64,000 bases of DNA from NCBI RefSeq assembly GCF_000365305.1, contig NZ_CM001841.1, forward strand, positions 2,182,670 through 2,246,669. The letters are read 5' to 3'. The position numbers were made by a program, and so were the translations under genes. The notes under the pieces are model-generated. The model was not told where the DNA came from, did not search any database, and worked only from the letters and a program-made list of their open reading frames with translations. Numbering within the stretch: position 1 is the first letter of the stretch; each line of letters starts with the position of its first letter. This DNA comes from Dickeya dianthicola NCPPB 453 (GTDB taxonomy: Bacteria; Pseudomonadota; Gammaproteobacteria; Enterobacterales; Enterobacteriaceae). Positions 51,901 through 60,720 of the stretch are shown one piece after another.

Positions 51901-53024
51901 TGCAACCAATACTTCACGACAACGACAGCATCACCGTGAACGAACGTCTGGTGCTGGATATTGTCCGCCGCCACCGGCATATCATGCGCTCGGCGGTTTC
52001 CCCACTGACCAACCTCACCCAACCGTCGGTACACCGAATCATCGACAGCCTGCTGGAGCACGGGCTGCTGCAACTGGGCGAAAGTATCGTACACGGACGC
52101 GGCAAACCCAGCCCGGCGCTGGAACTGGCGCCCGCCGCACGCTACAGCATCGGCATTTCGGTAAATACGGATATGCTGGCGTTCTGCCTGTGCGATTTCA
52201 GTTGCCAGGTATTGCACGAAGAAACACTGGATATCGCGCTGGATGACCGCACCCGAGCGATGTTTACGCTGAAGGACCGGGTACGCAAAGCGCTGCAACG
52301 CTATGCTATTCCGGCGTCGGCAGTCGTCGGCATCGGATTCGCCATCGCCGGTTATCTGATGGAAGAGAAACGGCTGTTCAATACGCCGGAACCGTTGCGC
52401 GACTGGTCATTGGTGGATCTCAAAAGCGAGCTGGAAACCCTGTTCGACCTGGACGTCTGGACGGAGAACAACGCGACCACCGGCGCCATCGGCGAATCCG
52501 TGCTGGGCGTAGGTCTGCACTATCCCACCTTCGGCTACCTGTCGTTCAATTACGGTTTTGGCGCCGGCCTCATTATCAATGGGCAGCCTTTTTCCGGCGC
52601 GTTCGGCAACGCCGGGGAGATCAGCCGCATTTATACCGAGCAGGAGTTCACCTCCCGTCCGGCGCTGGGCGAACTGCTCAAACGGCTTATTGCGCGCGGT
52701 ATCGATATCCAGCGGGTAAGCGCCCTGCGCCAGCAGTTCGACCCACAATGGCCGGGGGTGGACGAGTGGGTAACGGAAGTCAGGCCATACCTGAACCGGG
52801 CGATTGACGCGTTGCGGGCGGTGATTGACCCGGCCGCCATCGTGTTTGGCGGCGAACTGCCGACGGCGCTGGGCGAGATGCTGCTCGACGTGCCGCCAAC
52901 TCAGCCGCCGCCGCGTTACGGCCTCGCCGCCCAATATCCCCGTCTGCTGCTCAGCCAGATCCAGCACGACCCGTCGGTGATTGGCGCCGCGTTGATGCCG
53001 TTCAAGGCGCGTTATTTCGCCTGA
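51900..53024 (+). CDS. ROK-family transcriptional regulator without the zinc motif
   Basis: 374-residue NagC/Mlc-type regulator. It has an N-terminal winged helix (NERLVLDIVRRHRHIMRSAV...NLTQPSVHRIIDSLLEHG pattern) and a C-terminal ROK sugar-kinase fold (GYGFGAGLIINGQPFSGAFGN region). The zinc-binding CxCGxxGC seen in Mlc is absent at the expected place, where the sequence is GEISRIYTEQEFTSRP. It is divergent from the ABC operon and is the obvious candidate regulator. The inducer may be inositol or a related polyol (inference). Confidence 0.87.
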   Translation: MQPILHDNDSITVNERLVLDIVRRHRHIMRSAVSPLTNLTQPSVHRIIDSLLEHGLLQLGESIVHGRGKPSPALELAPAARYSIGISVNTDMLAFCLCDFSCQVLHEETLDIALDDRTRAMFTLKDRVRKALQRYAIPASAVVGIGFAIAGYLMEEKRLFNTPEPLRDWSLVDLKSELETLFDLDVWTENNATTGAIGESVLGVGLHYPTFGYLSFNYGFGAGLIINGQPFSGAFGNAGEISRIYTEQEFTSRPALGELLKRLIARGIDIQRVSALRQQFDPQWPGVDEWVTEVRPYLNRAIDALRAVIDPAAIVFGGELPTALGEMLLDVPPTQPPPRYGLAAQYPRLLLSQIQHDPSVIGAALMPFKARYFA

Positions 53025-53102
53025 CGTCCGTTTGACGTGAACCGCTTACCGCTCTGGCTGACACTCTCACGAGTGACAATGTCACGTTTAACCTGGTCAC
53101 GT

Positions 53103-53996
53103 TTAAACCGGTGCAGCCGCGGCCGTCAGCAACGCCACCAGGGTGGCGACCTCGGCATCGCAGGGCTGTTTTTCTTCCTCCACCACCAGATACAGCGGCG
53201 TAAAACGCCGACCGCCCTGCGGCAGCGGCAACGGTTTCAGCTCACCGGAAGCCAGCCAGGGCGCGATGCGCGCTTCCGGCATCCAGCCATAACCGACGCC
53301 ATGCATAACGGCTTCTATCGCGGCTTCTACCGTGGTGAACGTCCAGTTTTCAGCGCTGGCCGGCTTACGCAAGCTGTCTTTTTGCTGCTGCCGGTCAATG
53401 ATTTCAATCAGCGGATACGCCGCGAGATCCTGAAACGACAACGGCGCGGCTAACCGGTGCAACGGGTGTTCGGCCCGCGCAACGGCCACAAACGCCATTT
53501 CCATCAGCAGCCGTCCCCGGTTGATGCCTTCCCACGGTCGGGAAATCAGCCAGATATCCGCCTGACGATCCGCCAGTTGCGCCCGGCTTTCACTACGCAG
53601 CACCTCCATCAGGTGGACCTGCGTATGCGGATGGCGAGACTGAAAGGTGCGCAGCGCGGCAAACAGCGTGGATTTGGGAAAAATGCTGTCCACCACCAGA
53701 TCGATTCTGGCCCGTCCGCCACGCCGCAGTACCTCCGCCCGCGACTCCAGCGCCTGAAAGGCGTTTAGCAACGGGATAACCTGCGTCAGTAATTGCTGCC
53801 CCTGCGCTGTCAACACCGTTCTGCGCCCGGATGGCGCCAATAGCGACACCCCCAGCCGCTCCTGCATCAGCGACAATTGATAGCTGATTGAAGACTGGCT
53901 ACGGTTGAACGCTTGCGCCGCCGGGGCAAAACCGCCCAGTTCCACCACCGCCTGCAGCAGCGTCCATTGTTCCAACGTGGTTTTGGTCAATATCAT
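53103..53996 (-). CDS. LysR regulator next to padC
   Basis: 297-residue LysR-type regulator. The DNA-binding domain occupies the first 60 residues (LEQWTLLQAVVELGGFAPAA). It is divergent from the phenolic acid decarboxylase gene, an arrangement seen in several bacteria, and so probably activates padC when hydroxycinnamates are present. Confidence 0.88.
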   Translation of the reverse strand: MILTKTTLEQWTLLQAVVELGGFAPAAQAFNRSQSSISYQLSLMQERLGVSLLAPSGRRTVLTAQGQQLLTQVIPLLNAFQALESRAEVLRRGGRARIDLVVDSIFPKSTLFAALRTFQSRHPHTQVHLMEVLRSESRAQLADRQADIWLISRPWEGINRGRLLMEMAFVAVARAEHPLHRLAAPLSFQDLAAYPLIEIIDRQQQKDSLRKPASAENWTFTTVEAAIEAVMHGVGYGWMPEARIAPWLASGELKPLPLPQGGRRFTPLYLVVEEEKQPCDAEVATLVALLTAAAAPV

Positions 53997-54043
53997 GTTA
54001 CAGCCCGTCTTTGTATACCGTTCGGTTCATCACCTCAATTAAT

Positions 54044-54063
54044 CTAATTATCGAATTAATTAG
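54044..54063. promoter_or_regulatory. 20-bp operator-like palindrome between LysR and padC
   Basis: Perfect inverted repeat CTAATTA-N6-TAATTAG in the divergent intergenic region, a good LysR-type binding-site candidate. Confidence 0.6.
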
Positions 54064-54135
54064 CGCTAAAAACAGCGTTATTCATCAGGTTAATCCGCTT
54101 TTATACTCCAGATAAATCAACAGAAGGAAAACAAT

Positions 54136-54642
54136 ATGAGTAGCTTCGACAAACAGGATCTCAGCGGTTTTATGGGAAAACATCTGGTTTATACCTACGA
54201 CAACGGCTGGAATTACGAGATATACGTGAAAAACGGCCACACGCTGGATTACCGCATTCATAGCGGCATCGTGGCCAATCGCTGGGTGAAGGACCAGCAG
54301 GTGTTCATCGCCCGCGTCGCGCGCGATGTCTACAAAATATCCTGGACGGAACCGACCGGCACCGACGTGAGCTTGATCATCAACCTGGGCGACAGGATTT
54401 TCCACGGCACCATTTTCTTCCCCCGCTGGGTCATCAACAACCCGGAGAAAACCGTCTGCTTCCAGAACGATCACATCCCGCTGATGGAGTCTTACCGTGC
54501 GGCAGGCCCGGCCTACCCGACTGAAGTGATCGACGAATTCGCCACCATTACCTTTGTGCGCGACTGCGGCGAAAACAATAACAACGTCATTAATTGCCCG
54601 GCCAGCGACCTGCCGGACAATTTCCCGCAGAATCTGCGTTAA
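54136..54642 (+). CDS. padC: Phenolic acid decarboxylase
   Basis: 168-residue PAD-family enzyme that decarboxylates ferulic, p-coumaric and caffeic acids to vinyl phenols without a cofactor, a detoxification step in plant pathogens. Recognisable blocks are GKHLVYTYDNGWNYEIY, DYRIHSGIVANRW and ISWTEPTGTDVSL; the two tyrosines and the Arg/Glu pair of the active site are within them. An AGAAGGA site precedes the ATG. Confidence 0.96.
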   Translation: MSSFDKQDLSGFMGKHLVYTYDNGWNYEIYVKNGHTLDYRIHSGIVANRWVKDQQVFIARVARDVYKISWTEPTGTDVSLIINLGDRIFHGTIFFPRWVINNPEKTVCFQNDHIPLMESYRAAGPAYPTEVIDEFATITFVRDCGENNNNVINCPASDLPDNFPQNLR

Positions 54643-55014
54643 GTCACCCCGCGACGGGCTGCCCGGTCCGCCGTGGGTAATCCCTGAGCTTCGCCCTAAA
54701 GGCTGAGGGATCCCCACAAAATCAGCCCCCAACTTCGGTAGGTGCCGGCGAGTTGAGTTAAAATATTTCTCAGCTCTATTCGCCGCTCATTGAATTTTTT
54801 GGCGAAAATCAGTAGATCATAAAACTCTATGCCTGTCTTGTTTTCTGGGGATTCGTCAGCCTAAAGGGCCAACGCAACGCGTTTTGTCCTGCAACTCGAA
54901 TTATTTTTGGTATATACGCTGAATAGACTGTATTACATACCAGAAAAAGATAATCGAAAAAAGGACCTCAGGAAAAATGTTGAATGGAGCATTCTCTTCA
55001 GGCCCTGTGCATAA
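54643..55014. other. Spacer with hairpin and repeat fragment
   Basis: No gene in about 370 nt. A large hairpin at 54673-54717 (GTGGGTAATCCCTGAGC pairing with GGCTGAGGGATCCCCAC) probably ends padC. At 54894-54918 there is GCAACTCGAATTATTTTTGG-TATATA, one end of the palindromic repeat family seen at 32711. The AT-rich operon starts just beyond, so the repeat marks its left border. Confidence 0.6.
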
Positions 55015-55893
55015 TTAAAGGTTAACCACTGATATACAGTATAACACAATATTCATTGTGTATATTCCAATAAGGAAAAACAAAGGAAATATTCTTATAC
55101 TAACCTTTTCATTCTTCAATATGAAAAATCTAATTGCATTTGCCAGCAGGAATAAAACTGGCAACCATAGAATATAAGAATAACCGCCTAAAACTGGATT
55201 TACTTTTACATAGCAGATGATGACTCCAATCACACCTAAAGCCGTCCCCAAAAAATGGGATTGGACAGGGCCAATATCATTGGAATAAAGACCATCTTTT
55301 ACATTCTTCCAGCGAGTTTTTCTCAAAATCTCTAAAGCGAGGAAGGACAATGCAAATGGAACAACAAAAAATATATAGCTACCCTTATAGCCATGTCCAT
55401 ATTTAGTTAATAGATAAAACAAATAATATATATATATCTGCAGACTGGCAGGAAAAGCTATCGCTAGTTGAAAAAACGAATTAACACTGATCTTGTTAAC
55501 GATTTTATCGATAAACCAAATAAACAATATATATATAATCATTGTATATGGCAATAATGAGTTATTATTTAGAAAATTCAAGATAATTATTAATAACGCC
55601 GTTGTTACGCCATAGATCATAATATCGGCTCTTGATATTACTCCCTTTACCAAAGGTCTTTCTGGGTTATTTTTGATATCAAACTCATAATCTTTTATCT
55701 CATCAATAACTCGAATAAAAAACAAAATCAAAAAACCTATAAAAATTGAGAGAAAATCTCCAATCGTAAAAAATATTTTCTCCCCTGTAACAAGTGCAAA
55801 AAACGCCTCCATTCCGAAGAACCAGACAATAGAAAAGAAGATATAAAATTTAACGGGAAAAACGATATCACAAAAATTATTTAATCTTTCCAT
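55015..55893 (-). CDS. UbiA-family membrane prenyltransferase-like protein
   Basis: 292-residue integral membrane protein of the UbiA superfamily with about nine helices. The Mg-diphosphate motif is D64-E-x-x-D68-x-x-x-D72 in the sequence RVIDEIKDYEFD, followed by NNPERPLVKG, a family hallmark. The second aspartate motif is weaker (KDGLYSNDIG). It probably transfers an isoprenoid or other lipid chain from a diphosphate. It is the last gene of the AfsA operon, 49 nt after the phosphotransferase gene. Confidence 0.78.
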   Translation of the reverse strand: MERLNNFCDIVFPVKFYIFFSIVWFFGMEAFFALVTGEKIFFTIGDFLSIFIGFLILFFIRVIDEIKDYEFDIKNNPERPLVKGVISRADIMIYGVTTALLIIILNFLNNNSLLPYTMIIYILFIWFIDKIVNKISVNSFFQLAIAFPASLQIYIYYLFYLLTKYGHGYKGSYIFFVVPFALSFLALEILRKTRWKNVKDGLYSNDIGPVQSHFLGTALGVIGVIICYVKVNPVLGGYSYILWLPVLFLLANAIRFFILKNEKVSIRIFPLFFLIGIYTMNIVLYCISVVNL

Positions 55894-55942
55894 TTTTCTC
55901 TACCATGTTATTTATACAGAATAAAATTTCTTCCTGAATCAA

Positions 55943-58543
55943 TTATTCTGAAACAAGAGTTATTTCCCCTGTCGCTCCATTCATTTCAATAATTTGCCCA
56001 TCTTTGAATAGCTCAGTACAATTATCGACACCGACGATTGTTGGTATACCGAATTTACGCCCAGTTATTGCCGTGTGAGATAAAAGGCTTCCTTTCTCTA
56101 CAATAATCCCAGTGGATTTAACCATAAGGAATAACCAAGCTGGATCCGTTTCTCTTGTTACCAGAATAGTTCCTTCAGGAATATTTTCTATAGCCCTAGG
56201 GTTGTGTACTATTCTAACAATACCTCTTGCAATACCAAAAGAAGAACCAATGCCTGATAACTTAGCATTTGTATTCTTATTGTTGATAATGACACCATTG
56301 CGTGAGAAAAAAGAAGAAAATAGTTTCTCTTCCTTATAGGACTCAAATTGCCCTGAGCGATGAGTAACAATGCTCTTCAGATCCAACGTACTATCAATAC
56401 ATTTCACATGATTAAATATTTCCGTGACGGAAAGATGCATTATATCGTCTTTTTTTTCGATAGCATGTACCTTCACCAAATCATCGGCTAATTTATCAAA
56501 TACATGTTTTGCATAATCAAACACTTCACTTCGAAGATATCGGGTATCTTCACGTATCTTAATAAATTCAACTAATGACCTAATTGATAGCCTTAAGACC
56601 ATTCTCCATAAGAAGGGTATACGTTTATAAATATTTTCGATATCTTTACTCGAGTGCTGATATGATTTAGTGAAATGATTCTGCTTAGATATCGTTAACA
56701 TTTTTAGCTGCTTAATAAATTCATTTTTATCTAAACGATTTGAAGGACTTTCTATCTTTAGTTCATGCAGACCTCTCGCACCGTACTTATCAATGTGCTG
56801 ATTGATTATAGCCTTGATCTCTTCATATCCAGGCTGTGTATCAATCATTTGCCAAATGATGTTGTTATCATGTAATGAAAATAGCGTAGAGTATAATTCC
56901 TCCTCTGTGATTAAATTTGAAATTCTAATCGAAGATTCAATAACATCTGTACTTGTGAGATTATCACCTTCAGAGATAAGCCTATTGAAGTCCCCTTCAG
57001 AAACATTGAATTTCTCTACTATATGGCGAGAAATATAATGCAGGTTAATCAACGTTAAGCCAGAAGTAATTGTCCATCCCCAGTTATTGCATACGCCGGC
57101 CCAGAAATCATTGAACTGTTCTATCGTCTGCTCTGCCGGAAGACTTCTATCTACTTTCCGGTTTGTACTTTCCCACCACCTAAAGAATTTTTTATTCTTT
57201 GATTTTAATAAAAAAAGATTAGAAGCAATGTTAAGCAAAACCTTTAATCGAGTCATTGATGACGTTTTGCCTTTATAGAATGGCCTGATGCTTAGAGGTA
57301 GTGCTATCCGCTTTTCCCATTCTTTAGTCATATACGGTGTACTTGATAGCACATCCTGATGAGCTCGCATAAAGTTATTAATGTTGTAATAAATACCACC
57401 ATTAAAATACCCCAACACATGCGATATTTCATACTCTTTTTCGTTAATTCTATTTTCATTAACACCTAGTTTTCTGTAAGAATCAATTAATAGCGCTTTG
57501 TAAAATATTTCACTAAAAGAAAACGTCAGATATTTTGATACACCTGGATAATTTTCCGTCAAGTTATAATTAGACCAAAATGTAACAGGTATTTCAGTAT
57601 TAATTGGTCGTGACTGAAGAATATAGATATTATTGTCATAGTCAAAAGCACCTTCAATATCCTGAGGTTCACCAAAAATGCCTTCTATCTTTTTACCAAT
57701 TTCAACTAATTTCTGGAGTTGTTCTTCAGATAAAGTTGGATTACCACCATTAATTTCCGAAGAGATTGGTGCCAGTATTGTTCCATGTCCACGTTCAGCA
57801 TCAAATATAACCGCTGATTTTTTATCTTTAATATTAGATAAACGAGTTCGAGCACTTCCATTATTTGGAATAAAGTAATGATCAATTTCAACTTTTTCTT
57901 GTACTATCCCCTCACCGAGGCCGTAACAGCAACTAATCAATGTACGATCACTGTAATTCACGGGATCAATATTAAACATAACAAAGGATTTATATGAGTC
58001 TACCATTTCCTGAATTGCGATAGAAACAGAAAAACTCTCTAATGGTATGTTATTATGATGACGATATAACATTGCCTCTACATTAAAACCAGAAGCCCAA
58101 CACTTCTTGATATATTGCAATGAATCTTTGGCCCTGACATATAAATAAGTATCACTCATACCAGCAAAGGCATGAGTAATGGAATCTTCTGAATATGTCT
58201 TACAAGATGAAAGCATTGAAGCCCGAATAGCCAGTAACCTATTATAAAATTGAATATTTAAATATAGTTCAATACGTTGATAAAACTCAGGGTCGACTTC
58301 TGACTCCAAAAAAAGAGATTTTATTTTCTCTGAACCATCCTCAACCGAAGAAATTTTATCAAAATCAATATCTTTAATGATTGAATTAATATCGTTTTTG
58401 AATTTTACAAATTGTTTATCATACTCATCAACAGTGATGCAAATAAATCTAGCAACTTTAATGCCATTTTCTGACATTATTTTTTGATTATAAAACTTGC
58501 TACCGACATCTGAGTATTTAATATCACTAATTTTTTTAATCAT
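55943..58543 (-). CDS. PEP-synthase/PPDK-like phosphotransferase
   Basis: About 866 residues, the length and domain order of PEP synthase-like dikinases and rifampin phosphotransferase. It has an N-terminal ATP-grasp domain (pattern RASMLSS near 104, then QDIEGAFDYDNNIYILQSRP near 302-321), a long divergent middle part (about 330-760), and a C-terminal swivelling histidine domain with KGSLLSHTAITGRKFGIP, where the catalytic His is near residue 823. Such enzymes use ATP to phosphorylate the His and then a small-molecule acceptor. The middle part is unlike pyruvate-binding domains, so the acceptor is probably not pyruvate (inference). Confidence 0.82.
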   Translation of the reverse strand: MIKKISDIKYSDVGSKFYNQKIMSENGIKVARFICITVDEYDKQFVKFKNDINSIIKDIDFDKISSVEDGSEKIKSLFLESEVDPEFYQRIELYLNIQFYNRLLAIRASMLSSCKTYSEDSITHAFAGMSDTYLYVRAKDSLQYIKKCWASGFNVEAMLYRHHNNIPLESFSVSIAIQEMVDSYKSFVMFNIDPVNYSDRTLISCCYGLGEGIVQEKVEIDHYFIPNNGSARTRLSNIKDKKSAVIFDAERGHGTILAPISSEINGGNPTLSEEQLQKLVEIGKKIEGIFGEPQDIEGAFDYDNNIYILQSRPINTEIPVTFWSNYNLTENYPGVSKYLTFSFSEIFYKALLIDSYRKLGVNENRINEKEYEISHVLGYFNGGIYYNINNFMRAHQDVLSSTPYMTKEWEKRIALPLSIRPFYKGKTSSMTRLKVLLNIASNLFLLKSKNKKFFRWWESTNRKVDRSLPAEQTIEQFNDFWAGVCNNWGWTITSGLTLINLHYISRHIVEKFNVSEGDFNRLISEGDNLTSTDVIESSIRISNLITEEELYSTLFSLHDNNIIWQMIDTQPGYEEIKAIINQHIDKYGARGLHELKIESPSNRLDKNEFIKQLKMLTISKQNHFTKSYQHSSKDIENIYKRIPFLWRMVLRLSIRSLVEFIKIREDTRYLRSEVFDYAKHVFDKLADDLVKVHAIEKKDDIMHLSVTEIFNHVKCIDSTLDLKSIVTHRSGQFESYKEEKLFSSFFSRNGVIINNKNTNAKLSGIGSSFGIARGIVRIVHNPRAIENIPEGTILVTRETDPAWLFLMVKSTGIIVEKGSLLSHTAITGRKFGIPTIVGVDNCTELFKDGQIIEMNGATGEITLVSE

Positions 58544-58554
58544 CACTTTTCACC

Positions 58555-59190
58555 TTAGTAAATAAAAGGAATTAATTTTTTTACTTTCGAAGAATACTCC
58601 TCATATCCCTTTAACTCTTTAAGAGCTGCCTCTTCGAAATGAATCCTGAACATAATTGAAGGGACAAGTACTAAAAATAAAAATAAAAATGATGAAATGG
58701 AAAAATAGGCACTACTTAACCCAATAGATGCGATAATCATTCCTGTATAAGCGGGGTGTCGAATAAATTGATAGATCCCCTTTTGCACTATTTGATGATC
58801 TCTTTTTATATCAATAAGGTGAGAATAATGTTTTCCTAATGTTGTAATGGCAATTTTTCTAATCAATGCACCAAAAATAATTAGTGAAGTTCCAAAAACT
58901 AAGTATTGAATACCTCTCATCTCCCCAGGCGAAAAAAATAAAAAAACAATTATCGTAACAAAAATATGTGACACACGCCCATAGCTGTATACAATAACTG
59001 TACTATTATCTACTTCACCGCTAGCATGGCTACCGTCTCGTTTAGATACGTAAAATTCAGATAAAACCCAAAAAAGATAAAACACCATTGGAATGGTTGA
59101 GATGAAACCATATTGAAATAAAATAAAAACAATTGACAGCAAACAAATAACCAGTAACACATTAAAGAAGAACTTTGGCAACTTATTCAT
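58555..59190 (-). CDS. ICMT-like membrane methyltransferase
   Basis: 211-residue membrane protein of the isoprenylcysteine carboxyl methyltransferase/PEMT superfamily. The SAM-binding signature RHPAYTGMI lies at about residues 144-152, and FEEAALKELKGYEEY near the C-terminus is the second hallmark. The start at 59190 follows AAGGGAT and overlaps the SDR gene by 8 nt. It could methylate a carboxylate or phosphate of a lipid intermediate. Confidence 0.8.
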   Translation of the reverse strand: MNKLPKFFFNVLLVICLLSIVFILFQYGFISTIPMVFYLFWVLSEFYVSKRDGSHASGEVDNSTVIVYSYGRVSHIFVTIIVFLFFSPGEMRGIQYLVFGTSLIIFGALIRKIAITTLGKHYSHLIDIKRDHQIVQKGIYQFIRHPAYTGMIIASIGLSSAYFSISSFLFLFLVLVPSIMFRIHFEEAALKELKGYEEYSSKVKKLIPFIY

Positions 59191-59791
59191 TTTTAATCCC
59201 TTGCTTACAGTTAATACTATAACCACGATCCACTGTGATAGATGCACCGTTCATTGCGTTGTTTTGCAAAATCATTTTTGCAGCAATAAAAACATCTTCT
59301 GTCGAAATAAAATCTCGCTTACTTATAACTTCTTTTCTTGTCGCCATACGCCAAGGTTTAATACAGTTAAAACGGACTCTCCCTTGATAATGGACTGATA
59401 GATATTCAACCATCTTTTCTACACATGCTGCTGCTAAGCTTGTAGGCAATGAACCTAACTCGATAATATCTGACAAAATTCCGCTAAAAACGAGCACAGA
59501 GGAAACATCAGAATTTAAATTCTGACTCACCCTTAATAATGGCTGCGTTTTACTTTCAATAGATTTGATAATATCTAACGAACTGACGATTTCCAATTCT
59601 TTTTTACATCGAAAGTAAGTTGAAATAATAATATGCTTAGGTTGTAACGTGTTAACTATTTTTATATACTCATCTGAATAAAGTTCTTTCCGTCCAATTT
59701 TTTCAACGTAAAAATCACATTTTAATTGTTCGAAAATATCCTGCCCAAGGCCATTTGGGGAGCTTCCACCAATAAAAAGTATTTTTTCCAT
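59183..59791 (-). CDS. Degenerate short-chain dehydrogenase-like protein
   Basis: 202-residue SDR-like protein. The Rossmann loop GGSSPNGLG lies at residues 8-16, and a typical SDR C-terminus ends in GASITVDRGYSI. The catalytic Tyr of YxxxK is missing (the region reads LPTSLAAACVEK) and the protein is shorter than usual, so it may bind NADPH without normal SDR catalysis, or use another residue. It follows the AfsA-like gene with a TAATG overlap. AfsA pathways include an NADPH reductase, which this could be. Confidence 0.72.
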   Translation of the reverse strand: MEKILFIGGSSPNGLGQDIFEQLKCDFYVEKIGRKELYSDEYIKIVNTLQPKHIIISTYFRCKKELEIVSSLDIIKSIESKTQPLLRVSQNLNSDVSSVLVFSGILSDIIELGSLPTSLAAACVEKMVEYLSVHYQGRVRFNCIKPWRMATRKEVISKRDFISTEDVFIAAKMILQNNAMNGASITVDRGYSINCKQGIKNE

Positions 59792-60720
59792 TAATAGTTA
59801 TCACTCTTGAAAATCACTGAAAAATCAGATGAGACTTCACCGAATTGAATTATTTTCGCTTCTATTCTAATTTCATCTGAAAAGTTCACCCCTCTATATT
59901 TAGATATATCGATCGTGGTAAAACCAACTATTTCAACAAATCTATTATATTTTGACTTTAAAGACTTTAATCTCCATCGGCTTCCATGAAAATGTTTACT
60001 CAAATAGAAAATGGAAGATTGGATAACGGCGTCAATTAAAACAACCGCAGAGAAGTGATCATGACGATGCTCAAGGATACTTGTATTTGAGAGGTTAACA
60101 TTAAGTCTTGTTTTTATTCCGCCCTTTGTTTCTTCAAAGTCAGAAATCAAGATATTTTTATCATTTACAATACCTAGAGTATTTAAAAAAAACCGATCCG
60201 ATTGTTGTAGCTTAGGCAAACCATAATCATCATAACTAACATTTGATTTTCTGATTTTATTATAGGTTGTTTCTTTGATGTATTTAACGAACATTTTCGA
60301 ATGAAAAATATCTTGATTACCATCTGAAACGATAACCAAGAAATTCTGTGCTACTAACACTCCTGATTTTTCATACTCTTGTTGTGAAGTAAAAACCTTC
60401 AGGAAAATATTTTTTAAGTTAACTATGTTATGAGTTAGACTACTTAATTCAAGATTGGAAAGTATAAATTTATGCTCAAATGGAATATCAAAAAATTGAT
60501 GTGATACACATAGCATTGATTGACGGCAACATTCAAGCAAGAAAAGCTCATCGTGATTTTCTTCTCCGTAATAACTATGATTTTGAGGTTTAACTGCACC
60601 TAAAGAATATAGATTTTCTTGATCGTTATATAAGCAGTCGGTCAAAAAAACTTCGTGAACATTATCTTTATGGCATAACTCTTTATTGAGAGTATGGAGG
60701 AAACTTACCTCGTTATTCAT
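59791..60720 (-). CDS. AfsA-like butenolide synthase homologue
   Basis: 309-residue protein of the AfsA (A-factor biosynthesis) family with two hotdog-fold repeats. In Streptomyces, AfsA condenses dihydroxyacetone phosphate with a beta-ketoacyl-ACP to form a butenolide phosphate, the precursor of gamma-butyrolactone signals. Matching segments are VHEVFLTD (21-28), HDELFLLECCRQS (56-68) and, in the second repeat, HRHDHFSAVVLIDAVIQSS (218-236). The start at 60720 (MNNEVSFL) has AAGGA at the right distance; upstream in-frame ATGs do not. It is the first gene of the operon, and the whole operon is very AT-rich. Confidence 0.85.
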   Translation of the reverse strand: MNNEVSFLHTLNKELCHKDNVHEVFLTDCLYNDQENLYSLGAVKPQNHSYYGEENHDELFLLECCRQSMLCVSHQFFDIPFEHKFILSNLELSSLTHNIVNLKNIFLKVFTSQQEYEKSGVLVAQNFLVIVSDGNQDIFHSKMFVKYIKETTYNKIRKSNVSYDDYGLPKLQQSDRFFLNTLGIVNDKNILISDFEETKGGIKTRLNVNLSNTSILEHRHDHFSAVVLIDAVIQSSIFYLSKHFHGSRWRLKSLKSKYNRFVEIVGFTTIDISKYRGVNFSDEIRIEAKIIQFGEVSSDFSVIFKSDNY

